Below are positions 7,132 to 15,705 of a stretch of 64,000 bases of DNA, in pieces. The position numbers and the translations under genes were made by a program. Every line of letters begins with the position of its first letter. The first letter of the stretch is position 1. The stretch lies in assembly GCA_963828075.1 (NCBI GenBank), contig CAWHDH010000021.1, forward strand, positions 2,294,001-2,358,000. Reading direction: 5' to 3'. The notes below the pieces were generated by a model. The model had not been told where the DNA came from, searched no databases, and saw only the letters and a program-made list of their open reading frames with translations. Source of the DNA: JACCYI01 sp963828075 (GTDB lineage: Bacteria; Actinomycetota; Thermoleophilia; Solirubrobacterales; Solirubrobacteraceae).

Positions 7132-10100
7132 CAGGCCGTCAAGGTGAGCTTCCGGGTCCCCGACTGGAACCCGAACTCGAGCAGCAGCGGCTCGAAGGGG
7201 GAGCCCACCACGGGCTCGCCGTTGACGCGCTCGACCGAGAGGCGCCTGGGCAGCCGGCCGCGGCGGACGCCTTCGGCCACAGCCTCGAGCGCCGCGCCGA
7301 CACGCTCATCACCCGCCGGAACGAGGATCTGCAAGCCCTTGCCGCCGCGCTCGACGTAGACGACGGGCTCGGCGCCCGCGAGCACGACGTACGCGCCGGC
7401 CTGGCGGGCGAGTCGCGGGCCGTCGGGGCCGCGGTCCGGCCACTTCAGGACGCCGCCGTAGACCTGCGCGGGGTCGGTGGCGGCGAGGACGATCGGCGGG
7501 GCGGCGTCGTCGTCGCGCTGGCCGCGCAGGCGCTCGACCGCACCGGGGAGCGCGAACTGCGCGCCGCCGAGGCCCTCGATGAAGTAGCCGCGGCGGCAGA
7601 CGCCGAGCGTCTCGAGCGCGGCGAACTGGTCGTAGAGCGACGAGAACCCGCCCGGGATTCCCTCGGCGAGGACCTGCTCGCGGGTGACGATGCCGTAGCG
7701 CTCCAAGAGCAGCTCGGCCTGGGCTCGCCTGCGCGCGGTAACGTCGCCCAGAGGCGGAGCTTGCGACGCCGGCCGGGCGAAAACCGTATCCGCGGCGAAG
7801 AGCGATGTCGTGAGCGACCAGCGGCCCTGCACCTGGGGCTGGGACCCGGCGCGGCGGGTGCCGAACCGCCGCCGCGAGGCGGCCGCGCGCTCGCTGCGCG
7901 CCCGCTGGGACCACTGCGCCGCCAGCCGCGGCGAGCGCAGGGGCGAGAACGCGTCGTTGGTCGCCTCGCCCGCCCACGCGAGGTCCCACAGCGCCTCCTG
8001 GATCTCCTCCGCCGTCACGCCCTCGATGTCGACGAGCAGGTCGGTGAAGAAGCACGCGCCGGCGGCGAGCCGCTCCCGCAGCGCGGCGTGGACGCCGTCC
8101 TCGGGGATCTCGGCCGGGTTCTTGTTGGGCGGCGGGCCGAGCAGCGCGGCGTCCTCGCGGAAGTAGAGCGCGACGCGACCGCTGCGCCGCCCCAGTGCCC
8201 CGGCGCCGACCCAGACGACCTCGCCGGCCGCGCACAGCTGGTCCATCCACGACGGCGAGTAGGCGCCGATCCGCCGCGGCAGCACGTCGCGCTCCCACAC
8301 CTCGACGGGCAGCGCCAGCCCTTGCAGCGCGACCAGCGCCTCGCGCAACCGGTCGATGCCCGCGCCGCCGGGCGGGTGGCGGTCGACGCCCTGCCAGCTC
8401 GGGGCGAAGCGCGCGAGCGCGCGCTGGTCGGCCGGCTCGATCTCCTTGCGCAGCGCGGCCAGCGAGGCGCGCCGCAGCCGGCGCAGCACCTCGGGGTCGC
8501 ACCACTCGCGCTCGGCGCCGCCGGGGCGGAGCTCGCCGCGCACCAGCTCGCCGGCGCGCTCCAGGCCGGCGAGGACCGGGGTGAGGTCGATGCCGTAGCG
8601 GGCGCGGATCTCGCCGCTCGTGAACGGCCCGTGGGTGCGCGCGTAGCGGCGGGCGAGGCGCTCGAGTGCGTCGGGGACGTCGGCGATGAACGCCTCGGGC
8701 AGCCCCGAGGGCGGGACGGCGCCCAGCGCGTCGCGGTAGAGCCCGGCGTCCTCGGCGGCGACCCAGCGCTCCCCGCCCGCGAGCCGGAGACGGACGGCGC
8801 GGCGCTCGCTCGCGAGCACCTCGAGGCTCGCCGCCGCGTCCAACCCAGTGACCCGCTCGGCGACCTCGCCCGCGGTCAGGTCCCCGAGCCGGCGCAGGAC
8901 GTCGTGGAGCGCGTCGACGCTGTCCGCTCGCGTGCGCTCGCTGCGCCGCTGCAGGTCCGCCTCGACCGTCTCGAGCGCCTCCGGGTCGATCAGGTCGCGC
9001 AACTCCTCCTGGCCGAGCAGCTCGCGCAGCAGGTCGCGGTCGAGCGACAGCGCCGCGGCCCGCCGCTCGGCGTTCGGCGTGTCGCCCTCGTACATGTACG
9101 TCGCGACGTAGTCGAACAGCAGCGACGAGGCGAACGGCGAGGCGGTCGGCGTCTCGACCTCGACGAGGCTCAGCTCCCGCGAGTGCAGCCTGCGCAGCAG
9201 GTCGGTGGTGCCGGGGACGTCGAGCACGTCGCGCAGGCACTCGCGGTAGGTCTCGAGGATGATCGGGAACTGGGCGTAGCGCTTGGCGACCTCGAGCAGC
9301 GTCTGGGACTTCAGGCGCTGCTGCCACAATGGCGTCCGCCGGCCGGGGTAGGCGCGCGGGATCAGCAGCGCGCGGCCGGCGTTCTCGCGGAAGCGCGCGC
9401 CGAACAGCGCCGAGCCGCCGAGCTCGCCGACCACCGCGTCCTCGAGGTCGTCCGGGTCGATCAGCACCAGCTCGGCCCCGGGCGGGTCGTCGGCGTCGGG
9501 CAGGTGGACGATGATGCCGTCGTCGGACCAGATCGCGTCGGACTCGAGGCCGTACGTGTCGCGGATCCGCGCGCTCAGGGCCAGGCCCCATGCCGCGTGC
9601 ACGCGGCCGCCGAACGGCGAGAGGATGCACAGGCGCCAGTCGCCGATCTCGTCGCGGAAGCGCTCGATCACCACCGTCCGGTCGCTGGGGATGACGCGGG
9701 TGGCGGCCTCCTGCTCGCGGAGGTACTCGATGAGGTTGCCGGCGGCGAGCGGGTCGAGGTCGTAGTCGGCCTGCAGCGTCTCGGAGTCCTGGTCGACCGC
9801 CCAGCGGCTGAACGCGCCGATCGCCTCGCCGAGCTCGCGCGGGCGGCCGACGGCGTCGCCCTTCCAGAACGGCACGGCGCCCGGGACGCCCGGCGCAGGG
9901 GAGACGACCACGCGGTCGCGGGTGATCTCCTCGATCCGCCAGCTCGTCGCGCCGAGCAGGAAGACCTGGCCCGGCCGCGCCTCGTAGACCATCTCCTCGT
10001 CGAGCTCGCCGACGCGGCGGCCGTCCGGCATGTTCACGCTGAACAGGCCGCGGTCGGGGATCGTCCCCGCGTTCGTGATGGCCAGGGCGCGCGAGCCCTT

Positions 10101-11579
10101 GCGGGCGCGGACGGTGCCGGCGACGCGGTCCCAGACGATGCGCGCGCGCAGGTCGCCGAACTCCTCGGACGGGTAGCGGCCGTCGAGCATGTCGAGGACG
10201 TTCTCGAGCTGCTTGCGCGACAGCTCGGCGTAGGTGTAGGTGCGGCTGACCAGGGCGTGGAGGTCGTCGACGCGCAGCGGGGCGTCGTCCTCGTCGGCGA
10301 CCGCGGCCATCGCGACGATCTGCTGGGCGAGCACGTCGAGCGGGTTGCGCGGGACGACGGTCGACTCGATGAGGCCCTCGCGCATCCGCCGGGCGACGAC
10401 CGCGCACTCGAGCAGGTCCGCGCGGAACTTCGGGAAGATCCGGCCCTTGCTCGTCTCGCCGACGTTGTGGCCGGCGCGGCCGATCCGCTGCAGGCCGGCG
10501 GTCACCGACTTCGGCGACTCGACCTGCAGGACGAGGTCGATCGCCCCCATGTCGATGCCGAGCTCGAGCGAGCTGGTCGCCACCAGGCACGGCAGCTCGC
10601 CGGCCTTGAGCTGCTCCTCGACGATCAGGCGCTCCTCGCGGGCGAGCGAGCCGTGGTGCGCGCGGGCGATCTCCTTGTCCGCCAGCCCGTTGAGGCGGAG
10701 CGCGAGCCGCTCGGCGCTGCGGCGGTTGTTGACGAAGACGAGCGTGGAGCGGTGCTGCTCGACCAGCTCCAGGATCTTCGGGTAGATCGCCGGCCAGATC
10801 GAGCGGCGGGTCGCCTCGCCGCCGTTGAGCGGGTCGAGCTCGGGCAGGTCCCCGTTGCCGGCGTCGGGCTCGACCATGCTCTCGACCGGGACGTGGATCT
10901 GCAGGTCGAGCGGCTTGCGCACGCCGGTGTCGACGATCGTGCACGTCCGCCGCGGCCCGACCATGAAGCGCCCGACCTCCTCGAGCGGGTTCTGCGTGGC
11001 GCTGAGGCCGATGCGCTGGACGTCGTCGACCTCGGCCGCCTCGTTGAGCCGCTCGAGCGTGAGCGCGAGGTGCGCGCCGCGCTTGGTCTGCGCGACCGCG
11101 TGGATCTCGTCGACGATCACCCACTCCGTGCCACTGAACACCTTGCGCGCCTGGCTCGTGAGCATCAGGTACAGCGACTCGGGTGTCGTGATCAGGATGT
11201 CGGGCGGGTGGCGGACCATGTCGCGGCGGTCCTTCTGCGGCGTGTCCCCGGTCCGGATCCCCACCGTCACGTCGCCGCCGATGCCGCGCAGCGGTGCTCG
11301 CAGGTTCTTCTCCACGTCGTAGGAGAGCGCCTTGAGCGGCGAGACGTAGACGAGGCGGGTGCGGCGGTCCTTGCGATCGGACGGCGGCGGCTGCGCGACC
11401 AGGCGGTCCAGCCCCCACAGGAACGCCGCGAGCGTCTTGCCCGAGCCGGTCGGCGCGGAGATCAGCGTGTGCTCGCCGGTGGCGATGGCCGGCCACGCCT
11501 GCTCTTGCGCGGCGGTCGGCGCCTCGAACGCCCGCTCGAACCACTCACGGACCTGCGGTGTGAAGGCTGTGAGTGGCAC
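7131..11579 (-). CDS. lhr: ATP-dependent helicase Lhr (large helicase-related)
   Basis: A 1482-residue superfamily-2 3'-5' DNA helicase of full family length. Motifs run in order: Q-motif region PTAAQEQAWP (21-30), Walker A APTGSGKT (42-49), Walker B DEIH (157-160), motif III SATQNP (193-198), and a helicase C domain with STLVFVNNRRSAERLALRLN and IGRAGHNVG. A winged helix and the large C-terminal Lhr region follow. The GTG at 11579 is chosen because it sits just before the Q-motif; upstream in-frame codons would encode low-complexity sequence and overlap the divergent gene's promoter. It is first gene of the lhr-nei2-GDPD run. Confidence 0.94.
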   Translation of the reverse strand: MPLTAFTPQVREWFERAFEAPTAAQEQAWPAIATGEHTLISAPTGSGKTLAAFLWGLDRLVAQPPPSDRKDRRTRLVYVSPLKALSYDVEKNLRAPLRGIGGDVTVGIRTGDTPQKDRRDMVRHPPDILITTPESLYLMLTSQARKVFSGTEWVIVDEIHAVAQTKRGAHLALTLERLNEAAEVDDVQRIGLSATQNPLEEVGRFMVGPRRTCTIVDTGVRKPLDLQIHVPVESMVEPDAGNGDLPELDPLNGGEATRRSIWPAIYPKILELVEQHRSTLVFVNNRRSAERLALRLNGLADKEIARAHHGSLAREERLIVEEQLKAGELPCLVATSSLELGIDMGAIDLVLQVESPKSVTAGLQRIGRAGHNVGETSKGRIFPKFRADLLECAVVARRMREGLIESTVVPRNPLDVLAQQIVAMAAVADEDDAPLRVDDLHALVSRTYTYAELSRKQLENVLDMLDGRYPSEEFGDLRARIVWDRVAGTVRARKGSRALAITNAGTIPDRGLFSVNMPDGRRVGELDEEMVYEARPGQVFLLGATSWRIEEITRDRVVVSPAPGVPGAVPFWKGDAVGRPRELGEAIGAFSRWAVDQDSETLQADYDLDPLAAGNLIEYLREQEAATRVIPSDRTVVIERFRDEIGDWRLCILSPFGGRVHAAWGLALSARIRDTYGLESDAIWSDDGIIVHLPDADDPPGAELVLIDPDDLEDAVVGELGGSALFGARFRENAGRALLIPRAYPGRRTPLWQQRLKSQTLLEVAKRYAQFPIILETYRECLRDVLDVPGTTDLLRRLHSRELSLVEVETPTASPFASSLLFDYVATYMYEGDTPNAERRAAALSLDRDLLRELLGQEELRDLIDPEALETVEADLQRRSERTRADSVDALHDVLRRLGDLTAGEVAERVTGLDAAASLEVLASERRAVRLRLAGGERWVAAEDAGLYRDALGAVPPSGLPEAFIADVPDALERLARRYARTHGPFTSGEIRARYGIDLTPVLAGLERAGELVRGELRPGGAEREWCDPEVLRRLRRASLAALRKEIEPADQRALARFAPSWQGVDRHPPGGAGIDRLREALVALQGLALPVEVWERDVLPRRIGAYSPSWMDQLCAAGEVVWVGAGALGRRSGRVALYFREDAALLGPPPNKNPAEIPEDGVHAALRERLAAGACFFTDLLVDIEGVTAEEIQEALWDLAWAGEATNDAFSPLRSPRLAAQWSQRARSERAAASRRRFGTRRAGSQPQVQGRWSLTTSLFAADTVFARPASQAPPLGDVTARRRAQAELLLERYGIVTREQVLAEGIPGGFSSLYDQFAALETLGVCRRGYFIEGLGGAQFALPGAVERLRGQRDDDAAPPIVLAATDPAQVYGGVLKWPDRGPDGPRLARQAGAYVVLAGAEPVVYVERGGKGLQILVPAGDERVGAALEAVAEGVRRGRLPRRLSVERVNGEPVVGSPFEPLLLEFGFQSGTRKLTLTA

Positions 11580-11673
11580 GGTGTTCAGAGTACGGCCCCG
11601 GGCGGCCGGGTTTCGACCGGCGCCGTCGGGCTCTTGTGATCGCAGTTGGCCCGTGCTGGCACGATCGAGCGCC

Positions 11674-12063
11674 ATGACGACAGCGCTCCTCATCGCAGCC
11701 GGCGCCCTCGTCGCGCTGTGGCTCGCCCTGATCGCCGGGCTGCTCGCCGCCGGTCGGCGCGGCGACGCTCGCGCGCTGGCCGGGTTCGTGCCCGACTGCG
11801 TCGTCCTCGTGCGCGGGCTGCTCCGCGATCCGCGGGTGCCGCGGCGGACCAAGCTCGCGCTGGGGGCGCTGGTCGCCTACCTCGCCTCGCCGATCGACCT
11901 CGTGCCCGACTTCATCCCCGTCGCCGGCCAGCTCGACGACGCGATCCTGCTCGCGCTGGTCCTGCGCGCGGTCCTGCGGGCGGCGGGCGAGTCGGTGGTC
12001 CGCGAGCACTGGCGCGGGCCCGAGCGCTCGCTCGCCGTGCTCCTCGCTATGGCCCGCCGCTGA
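11674..12063 (+). CDS. DUF1232 (YkvA-family) membrane protein
   Basis: A 129-residue protein with an N-terminal transmembrane helix (about 5-27) and a DUF1232 core: RTKLALGALVAYLASPIDLVPDFIPVAGQLDDAI. The SPIDLVPDFIP..G..DD signature is diagnostic. The function of this family is not established. It is divergent from lhr and overlaps the convergent UDG gene by 17 bp at the 3' end. Confidence 0.88.
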   Translation: MTTALLIAAGALVALWLALIAGLLAAGRRGDARALAGFVPDCVVLVRGLLRDPRVPRRTKLALGALVAYLASPIDLVPDFIPVAGQLDDAILLALVLRAVLRAAGESVVREHWRGPERSLAVLLAMARR

Positions 12064-12736
12064 GCTCGCGTGCGCGGGCCAGCACGTCGTCGAGCATCGC
12101 CGGGACGAGGACGCCCGTGAACGTGTTCTGCTGCGACGGGTGAAAGCAGCCGAGCAGCGTGAACCGCTCGCCCGGGCACTCGGCGCCGTGGCCGAAGCGC
12201 GGCAGGGGACGGGGCGGCGGGTCGCCGAGCGCTGAGCGGAGGCGGAGACCGGCGGCCCAGGCGAATGCCCCGAGGCAGACGACGGCCCGCACGCGCGCGA
12301 GCAGCGCGACCTCCGCCTCCAGCCAGGCGCTGCAGGCGTCGCGCTCCTCCGGCAGCGGCCTGTTGGCCGGCGGCGCGCAGCGCACCGCGGCGGTGATGAA
12401 GCAGTCCGTGAGCTCGAGGCCGTCGTCGGCGGAGACCGCGATCGGCTGGTTCGCGTAGCCCGCACGGTGCAGGCCGGCGTACAGGAAGTCACCGGAGCGG
12501 TCGCCGGTGAACACCCGGCCCGTGCGGTTGGCGCCGTGGGCGGCGGGTGCGAGGCCGAGGACGAGCAGGCGCGCCGCCGGGTCGCCGAAGCCGGGGATCG
12601 GCCGCCCCCAGTAGTCCCAGTCGCGGAAGGCGGCGCGCTTCTCGGCCGCCACCCGCTCGCGCCACTCCACCAGCCGCGGGCAGCGGCGGCATTCGACGAC
12701 CTCCGCCTCGAGCGCCTCGAGCGCCGCGACGCTCAA
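12047..12736 (-). CDS. Family-5-like uracil-DNA glycosylase (UdgB type)
   Basis: A 229-residue glycosylase that removes uracil and related deaminated bases from DNA. Cysteines typical of the 4Fe-4S UDG families are seen at ECRRCPRL near the N-terminus and further on (ITAAVRCAPP, GAECPGERF). Motif 1 reads GLAPAAHGANRTGR and motif 2 region CFHPSQQNTFTG. An alanine-rich GLAPAAHG motif rather than GEAPG points to family 5 (UDGb). The TTG at 12736 overlaps the TetR stop as TTGA, so it is probably co-translated with that regulator. Confidence 0.87.
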   Translation of the reverse strand: MSVAALEALEAEVVECRRCPRLVEWRERVAAEKRAAFRDWDYWGRPIPGFGDPAARLLVLGLAPAAHGANRTGRVFTGDRSGDFLYAGLHRAGYANQPIAVSADDGLELTDCFITAAVRCAPPANRPLPEERDACSAWLEAEVALLARVRAVVCLGAFAWAAGLRLRSALGDPPPRPLPRFGHGAECPGERFTLLGCFHPSQQNTFTGVLVPAMLDDVLARARELSGGP

Positions 12737-13386
12737 GCTGCGGCTTGCGAGGAGGACGCCGCTCCGAGCGCGCCCATGATGAGCCGCTCGATCACGGGCT
12801 CGAGCTCGGACAGGGTCGCCGGCTGCGCCGTGCGCAGCTGGCGGGAGGCCAGCTCGACGACCGCGCCGACGATCGCGAAGGCGTCCTCGACCGACGGGAG
12901 CCGCGGCACGGAGCCCTCGGCGGCGTCGGTCTCGTTGGCCTGGTCGATGTAGCGCGCGAACTCGTCGAGGACGCGGTCGCGGCGCTCCATCGCCCGCGGG
13001 CCGGCGCCGATGATCTCGACGAGGAGCGTCTGCGACTCGTTCGGGAAGGCGGCGAGGCCGTACAGGAAGGCGCGGATCGCGGCCCGGTAGCGCACGATCG
13101 GCGCGTCGGCCTGCAGGGTGGAGGCGGTCCGCATCGCGGTGATCACGGCGCCGGAGGCGGCGTCGAAGAGCGCGAGGATGCAGTCCTCCTTGTTGTCGAA
13201 GTGCTCGTAGAACGTCGCCTTCGACATGCCGGCCTCGCGGGCGATCGCCTCGGCGGTCGCGTCCGCGTAGCCCATGCGCGCGAAGACCGCGCTGGCGGCG
13301 CTGAACAGCCGCCGGCGCTGGCGGTCCTGGCGCACCTCGAGCGGCGGCGCGTGGCGCCCTCGCGGGGCTGTCTCTCGCTCGCCCAC
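12733..13386 (-). CDS. TetR/AcrR-family transcriptional regulator
   Basis: A 217-residue regulator. The N-terminal helix-turn-helix reads RRRLFSAASAVFARMGYADATAEAIAREAGMSKATFYEHFDNKEDCILALF (about residues 23-73), the standard TetR pattern ending in FYxHFxxKE. The C-terminal part should bind an unknown ligand. It overlaps the UDG gene by 4 bp, so the pair forms an operon. The divergent lipoprotein gene starts 27 bp away and is a possible target along with the regulator itself. Confidence 0.92.
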   Translation of the reverse strand: MGERETAPRGRHAPPLEVRQDRQRRRLFSAASAVFARMGYADATAEAIAREAGMSKATFYEHFDNKEDCILALFDAASGAVITAMRTASTLQADAPIVRYRAAIRAFLYGLAAFPNESQTLLVEIIGAGPRAMERRDRVLDEFARYIDQANETDAAEGSVPRLPSVEDAFAIVGAVVELASRQLRTAQPATLSELEPVIERLIMGALGAASSSQAAA

Positions 13387-13413
13387 AGACCGGCATACTA
13401 GGCTCCCACGTCA

Positions 13414-13809
13414 ATGCACGCGCGCCATTGGGCCATCCTCGTCGCCGCTCTCCTGCTCTCCGGCTGTGCCGCGCAGGAATCCGGCTCGACGAAGCTCACC
13501 GGAGAGGCCGCGCGGGTGGCGAAGGTCGTCGACGAGCTCGGCAGCTCGGCGCGGACGAAGAAGGCCGACGAGATCTGCGAGCGGCTGCTGACCCCAGCGC
13601 TGGCCAAGCAGGTCGCGGCCGGTGGGAGCGACTGCACCGACGAGCTCACCAAGGCGATCGACGACGCCGACGACTACGTGGTCGACGTGCGCGCCGTCAA
13701 GGTGACCGGCTCGACCGCCACCGCGCGCGTCGAGGACGGCACGGAGGGGTTCCGCACGCTCGAGCTGGTCCGCGAGGGCGCGGACTGGCGGATCAGCTCC
13801 TTCGGTTAG
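13414..13809 (+). CDS. Small secreted lipoprotein
   Basis: A 131-residue protein with a lipoprotein signal (ILVAALLLSGC, lipidated Cys about residue 18). The mature domain is about 110 residues and ends in FRTLELVREGADWRISSFG, the ending of NTF2/DUF4878-like lipoproteins. It also carries two further cysteines (EICERLL and GGSDCTDEL). Function is unknown. It is divergent from the TetR gene and followed by two hairpins before the convergent rfbB. Confidence 0.8.
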   Translation: MHARHWAILVAALLLSGCAAQESGSTKLTGEAARVAKVVDELGSSARTKKADEICERLLTPALAKQVAAGGSDCTDELTKAIDDADDYVVDVRAVKVTGSTATARVEDGTEGFRTLELVREGADWRISSFG

Positions 13810-13817
13810 CCGAGGGC

Positions 13818-13860
13818 GCGGCCACCTGTGGTCGCCGCACCACGGCACATCGGAGTGCCG
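13818..13860. terminator. Paired hairpins between convergent genes
   Basis: Two adjacent inverted repeats fill the gap between the lipoprotein gene and rfbB: GCGGCCAC-CT-GTGGTCGC (13818-13835, 7 of 8 pairs) and CGGCAC-ATCGGA-GTGCCG (13843-13860, perfect). There is no T-run, which is common in very GC-rich genomes. A bidirectional terminator is the likely role, inferred from position. Confidence 0.5.
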
Positions 13861-13865
13861 GCGCG

Positions 13866-14864
13866 CTATCGGAGCGGTTGACCATATTGCCGCTCGTAGT
13901 ACGCGCGGTAGTCGCCCGAGCGGATCGCCTCCCACCACCACTTGTTGTCGCGGTACCAGGCGACGGTGGTCTTCAGGCCCTCGTCGAAGTGGACCTGCGC
14001 CTCCCAGCCGAGCGCCCGGACCTTCTCTGACGCGAGCGAGTAGCGGCGGTCGTGGCCGGGGCGGTCGGTGACGTACTCGAGGAGGTCGGGCGACGCCCCC
14101 GTGAGCTCGATGATGCGCTGGACGACCTCGAGGTTCGTGCACTCGTCGGGGCCGCCCACGTTGTAGACCTCGCCAGGGACGCCGTGCTCGAGGACGTGGC
14201 CGATGGCGCGCCCGAAGTCCTCGACGTAGAGCCAGTTGCGGACCTGCTGGCCGTCGCCGTAGACCGGGAGCCGGTCGCCGTGCAGGGCGTTGAGGATCAT
14301 CAGCGGGATCAGCTTCTCGGGGTACTGATAGGGCCCGTAGTTGTTCGAGCCGCGGCAGATGAGCGTCTCCAGGCCGTAGGTGTGGAAGTAACTCGAGACG
14401 AGCAGGTCGGCGCCCGTCTTGGTCGCCGAGTACGGCGAGGACGGCTGCAGCGGCGAGGCCTCGGTGAACGAGCCCTCCTCGATCGAGCCGTACACCTCGT
14501 CGGTCGAGACCTGCACGTAGCGGACCTCGTGCTCGCGAGCGGCCTCGAGCAGCACGTAGGTGCCCTGGGCGTGGGTGGTCACGAACGCGTCGGGCTCGGC
14601 GATCGAGCGGTCGACGTGGGTCTCGGCGGCGAAGTTGACGATCGCGTCGGCGCCCTCGATCGCGCGGCGGACGGCGTCGGGATCCTCGATCCCTCCGTGG
14701 ATGAACGAGAAGCCGGCTTCGTCGCGGAAGTCGTGGAAATTCTCCTGGCGCCCGGCATAGGTCAGCTTGTCGAGCACGACGACCTCGTCGCCGTGGTCGC
14801 GCAGGCGCAGCCGCGCGAAGTTCGAGCCGATGAACCCGGCCCCTCCACACACCAAGAGCTTCAT
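13866..14864 (-). CDS. rfbB: dTDP-glucose 4,6-dehydratase
   Basis: A 332-residue extended SDR enzyme that converts dTDP-glucose to dTDP-4-keto-6-deoxyglucose in L-rhamnose synthesis. The NAD motif GGAGFIG is at 7-13. The catalytic TDE triad is at 121-123 (STDEVYG) and YSATK gives Y145 and K149. RPGHDRRYSL near residue 275 is typical of RfbB. Its ATG overlaps the rfbD stop by 4 bp (ATGA), so rfbD and rfbB are co-translated. rfbC, the epimerase, is not in this window. Confidence 0.95.
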   Translation of the reverse strand: MKLLVCGGAGFIGSNFARLRLRDHGDEVVVLDKLTYAGRQENFHDFRDEAGFSFIHGGIEDPDAVRRAIEGADAIVNFAAETHVDRSIAEPDAFVTTHAQGTYVLLEAAREHEVRYVQVSTDEVYGSIEEGSFTEASPLQPSSPYSATKTGADLLVSSYFHTYGLETLICRGSNNYGPYQYPEKLIPLMILNALHGDRLPVYGDGQQVRNWLYVEDFGRAIGHVLEHGVPGEVYNVGGPDECTNLEVVQRIIELTGASPDLLEYVTDRPGHDRRYSLASEKVRALGWEAQVHFDEGLKTTVAWYRDNKWWWEAIRSGDYRAYYERQYGQPLR

Positions 14865-15700
14865 GTCTGGGTCACCTTGATTTCGTCGATGTAGGCGGCA
14901 AGGCCGTCGCGCCAGGGCGCCAGCCGCGGCGCGTCGGCGCGCTCGGTGCCGAGGACGGAGTACGCCGGGCGCGGGGCCGGCAGGCCGAGGTCGGCGGTGC
15001 GCCCGCGCCGCACGGCGCACGAGACCCCGGCGCGGGCGAAGATCTCGACCGCGAAGTCGTGCCAGGAGCACGGCTCGGGACCCACCGCGTGCAGGATGCC
15101 GGTCGCCCGCTCCTGCGCGAGGCGCAGCAGCTCCGGGGCGAGATGGCCGGTGTAGGTCGGGAAGCCGACCTGGTCGTCGACCACGGTCACCTCGTCGCGG
15201 TCGCCGGCGAGGCGCAGCATGGTGGCCACGAAGTTGCGGCCGCCGGCGCCGAACAGCCACGACGCGCGCACCACCGCCGCGCGGTCGAGGTCGAGCGCGC
15301 GCTCCCCGGCGAGCTTCGAGCGTCCGTAGGCCGACAGCGGGCCGGTCGGGTCGGACTCGACGTACGGTCGCGTGGCGCGACCGTCGAAGACGTAGTCGGT
15401 CGAGACGTGCACGAGATGCGCGCCCGCGTCCGCCGCGGTCCGGCCGAGATGGCCCATCGAGTCGCCGTTGTGCCGCAGTGCCGCATCCGGGTCGGCCTCG
15501 GCGCCGTCGACGTCGGTCCACGCCGCGCAGTTGACGATCGCGTCGGGGCGCGCGGCGGCGACGGTGGCCGCGACCGCGTCGGGGTCGGTGATGTCGAGGT
15601 CGCGGCGGGCGAGGGCGGTGACGTCATGGCCCGCGGCGAGCGCGGCGGCGACGACGTCCTGGCCCAGCATGCCCGCGGCGCCGGTCACGAGGAGGCGCAT
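14861..15700 (-). CDS. rfbD: dTDP-4-dehydrorhamnose reductase
   Basis: A 279-residue SDR enzyme that performs the last step of dTDP-L-rhamnose synthesis. The NADP motif GAAGMLG, the VHVSTDYVFDG strand with the catalytic Thr/Asp, and YGRSK with the catalytic Tyr and Lys are all present. The ATG at 15700 is set by the family N-terminus MRLLVTGAAGMLGQD. As sequenced, there is no stop between this gene and the upstream PucR-type regulator in this frame; see the regulator entry for the frameshift that causes this. Confidence 0.93.
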   Translation of the reverse strand: MRLLVTGAAGMLGQDVVAAALAAGHDVTALARRDLDITDPDAVAATVAAARPDAIVNCAAWTDVDGAEADPDAALRHNGDSMGHLGRTAADAGAHLVHVSTDYVFDGRATRPYVESDPTGPLSAYGRSKLAGERALDLDRAAVVRASWLFGAGGRNFVATMLRLAGDRDEVTVVDDQVGFPTYTGHLAPELLRLAQERATGILHAVGPEPCSWHDFAVEIFARAGVSCAVRRGRTADLGLPAPRPAYSVLGTERADAPRLAPWRDGLAAYIDEIKVTQT

Positions 15701-15705
15701 GGGGT

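Noticed and set aside
6207..11639. A very long open frame (about 1800 codons) on the plus strand, opposite lhr, nei2 and part of the GDPD gene
   Set aside because: Its translation is Arg/Ala/Gly/Asp-rich with no domain, while the minus strand encodes complete Lhr and Nei2 with all motifs. Long antisense frames are expected at this GC content.
13866..15700. rfbD-rfbB treated as part of a full rhamnose cluster
   Set aside because: No rfbC or glycosyltransferase is adjacent, and rfbA lies 9 kb away; only the genes seen are claimed.
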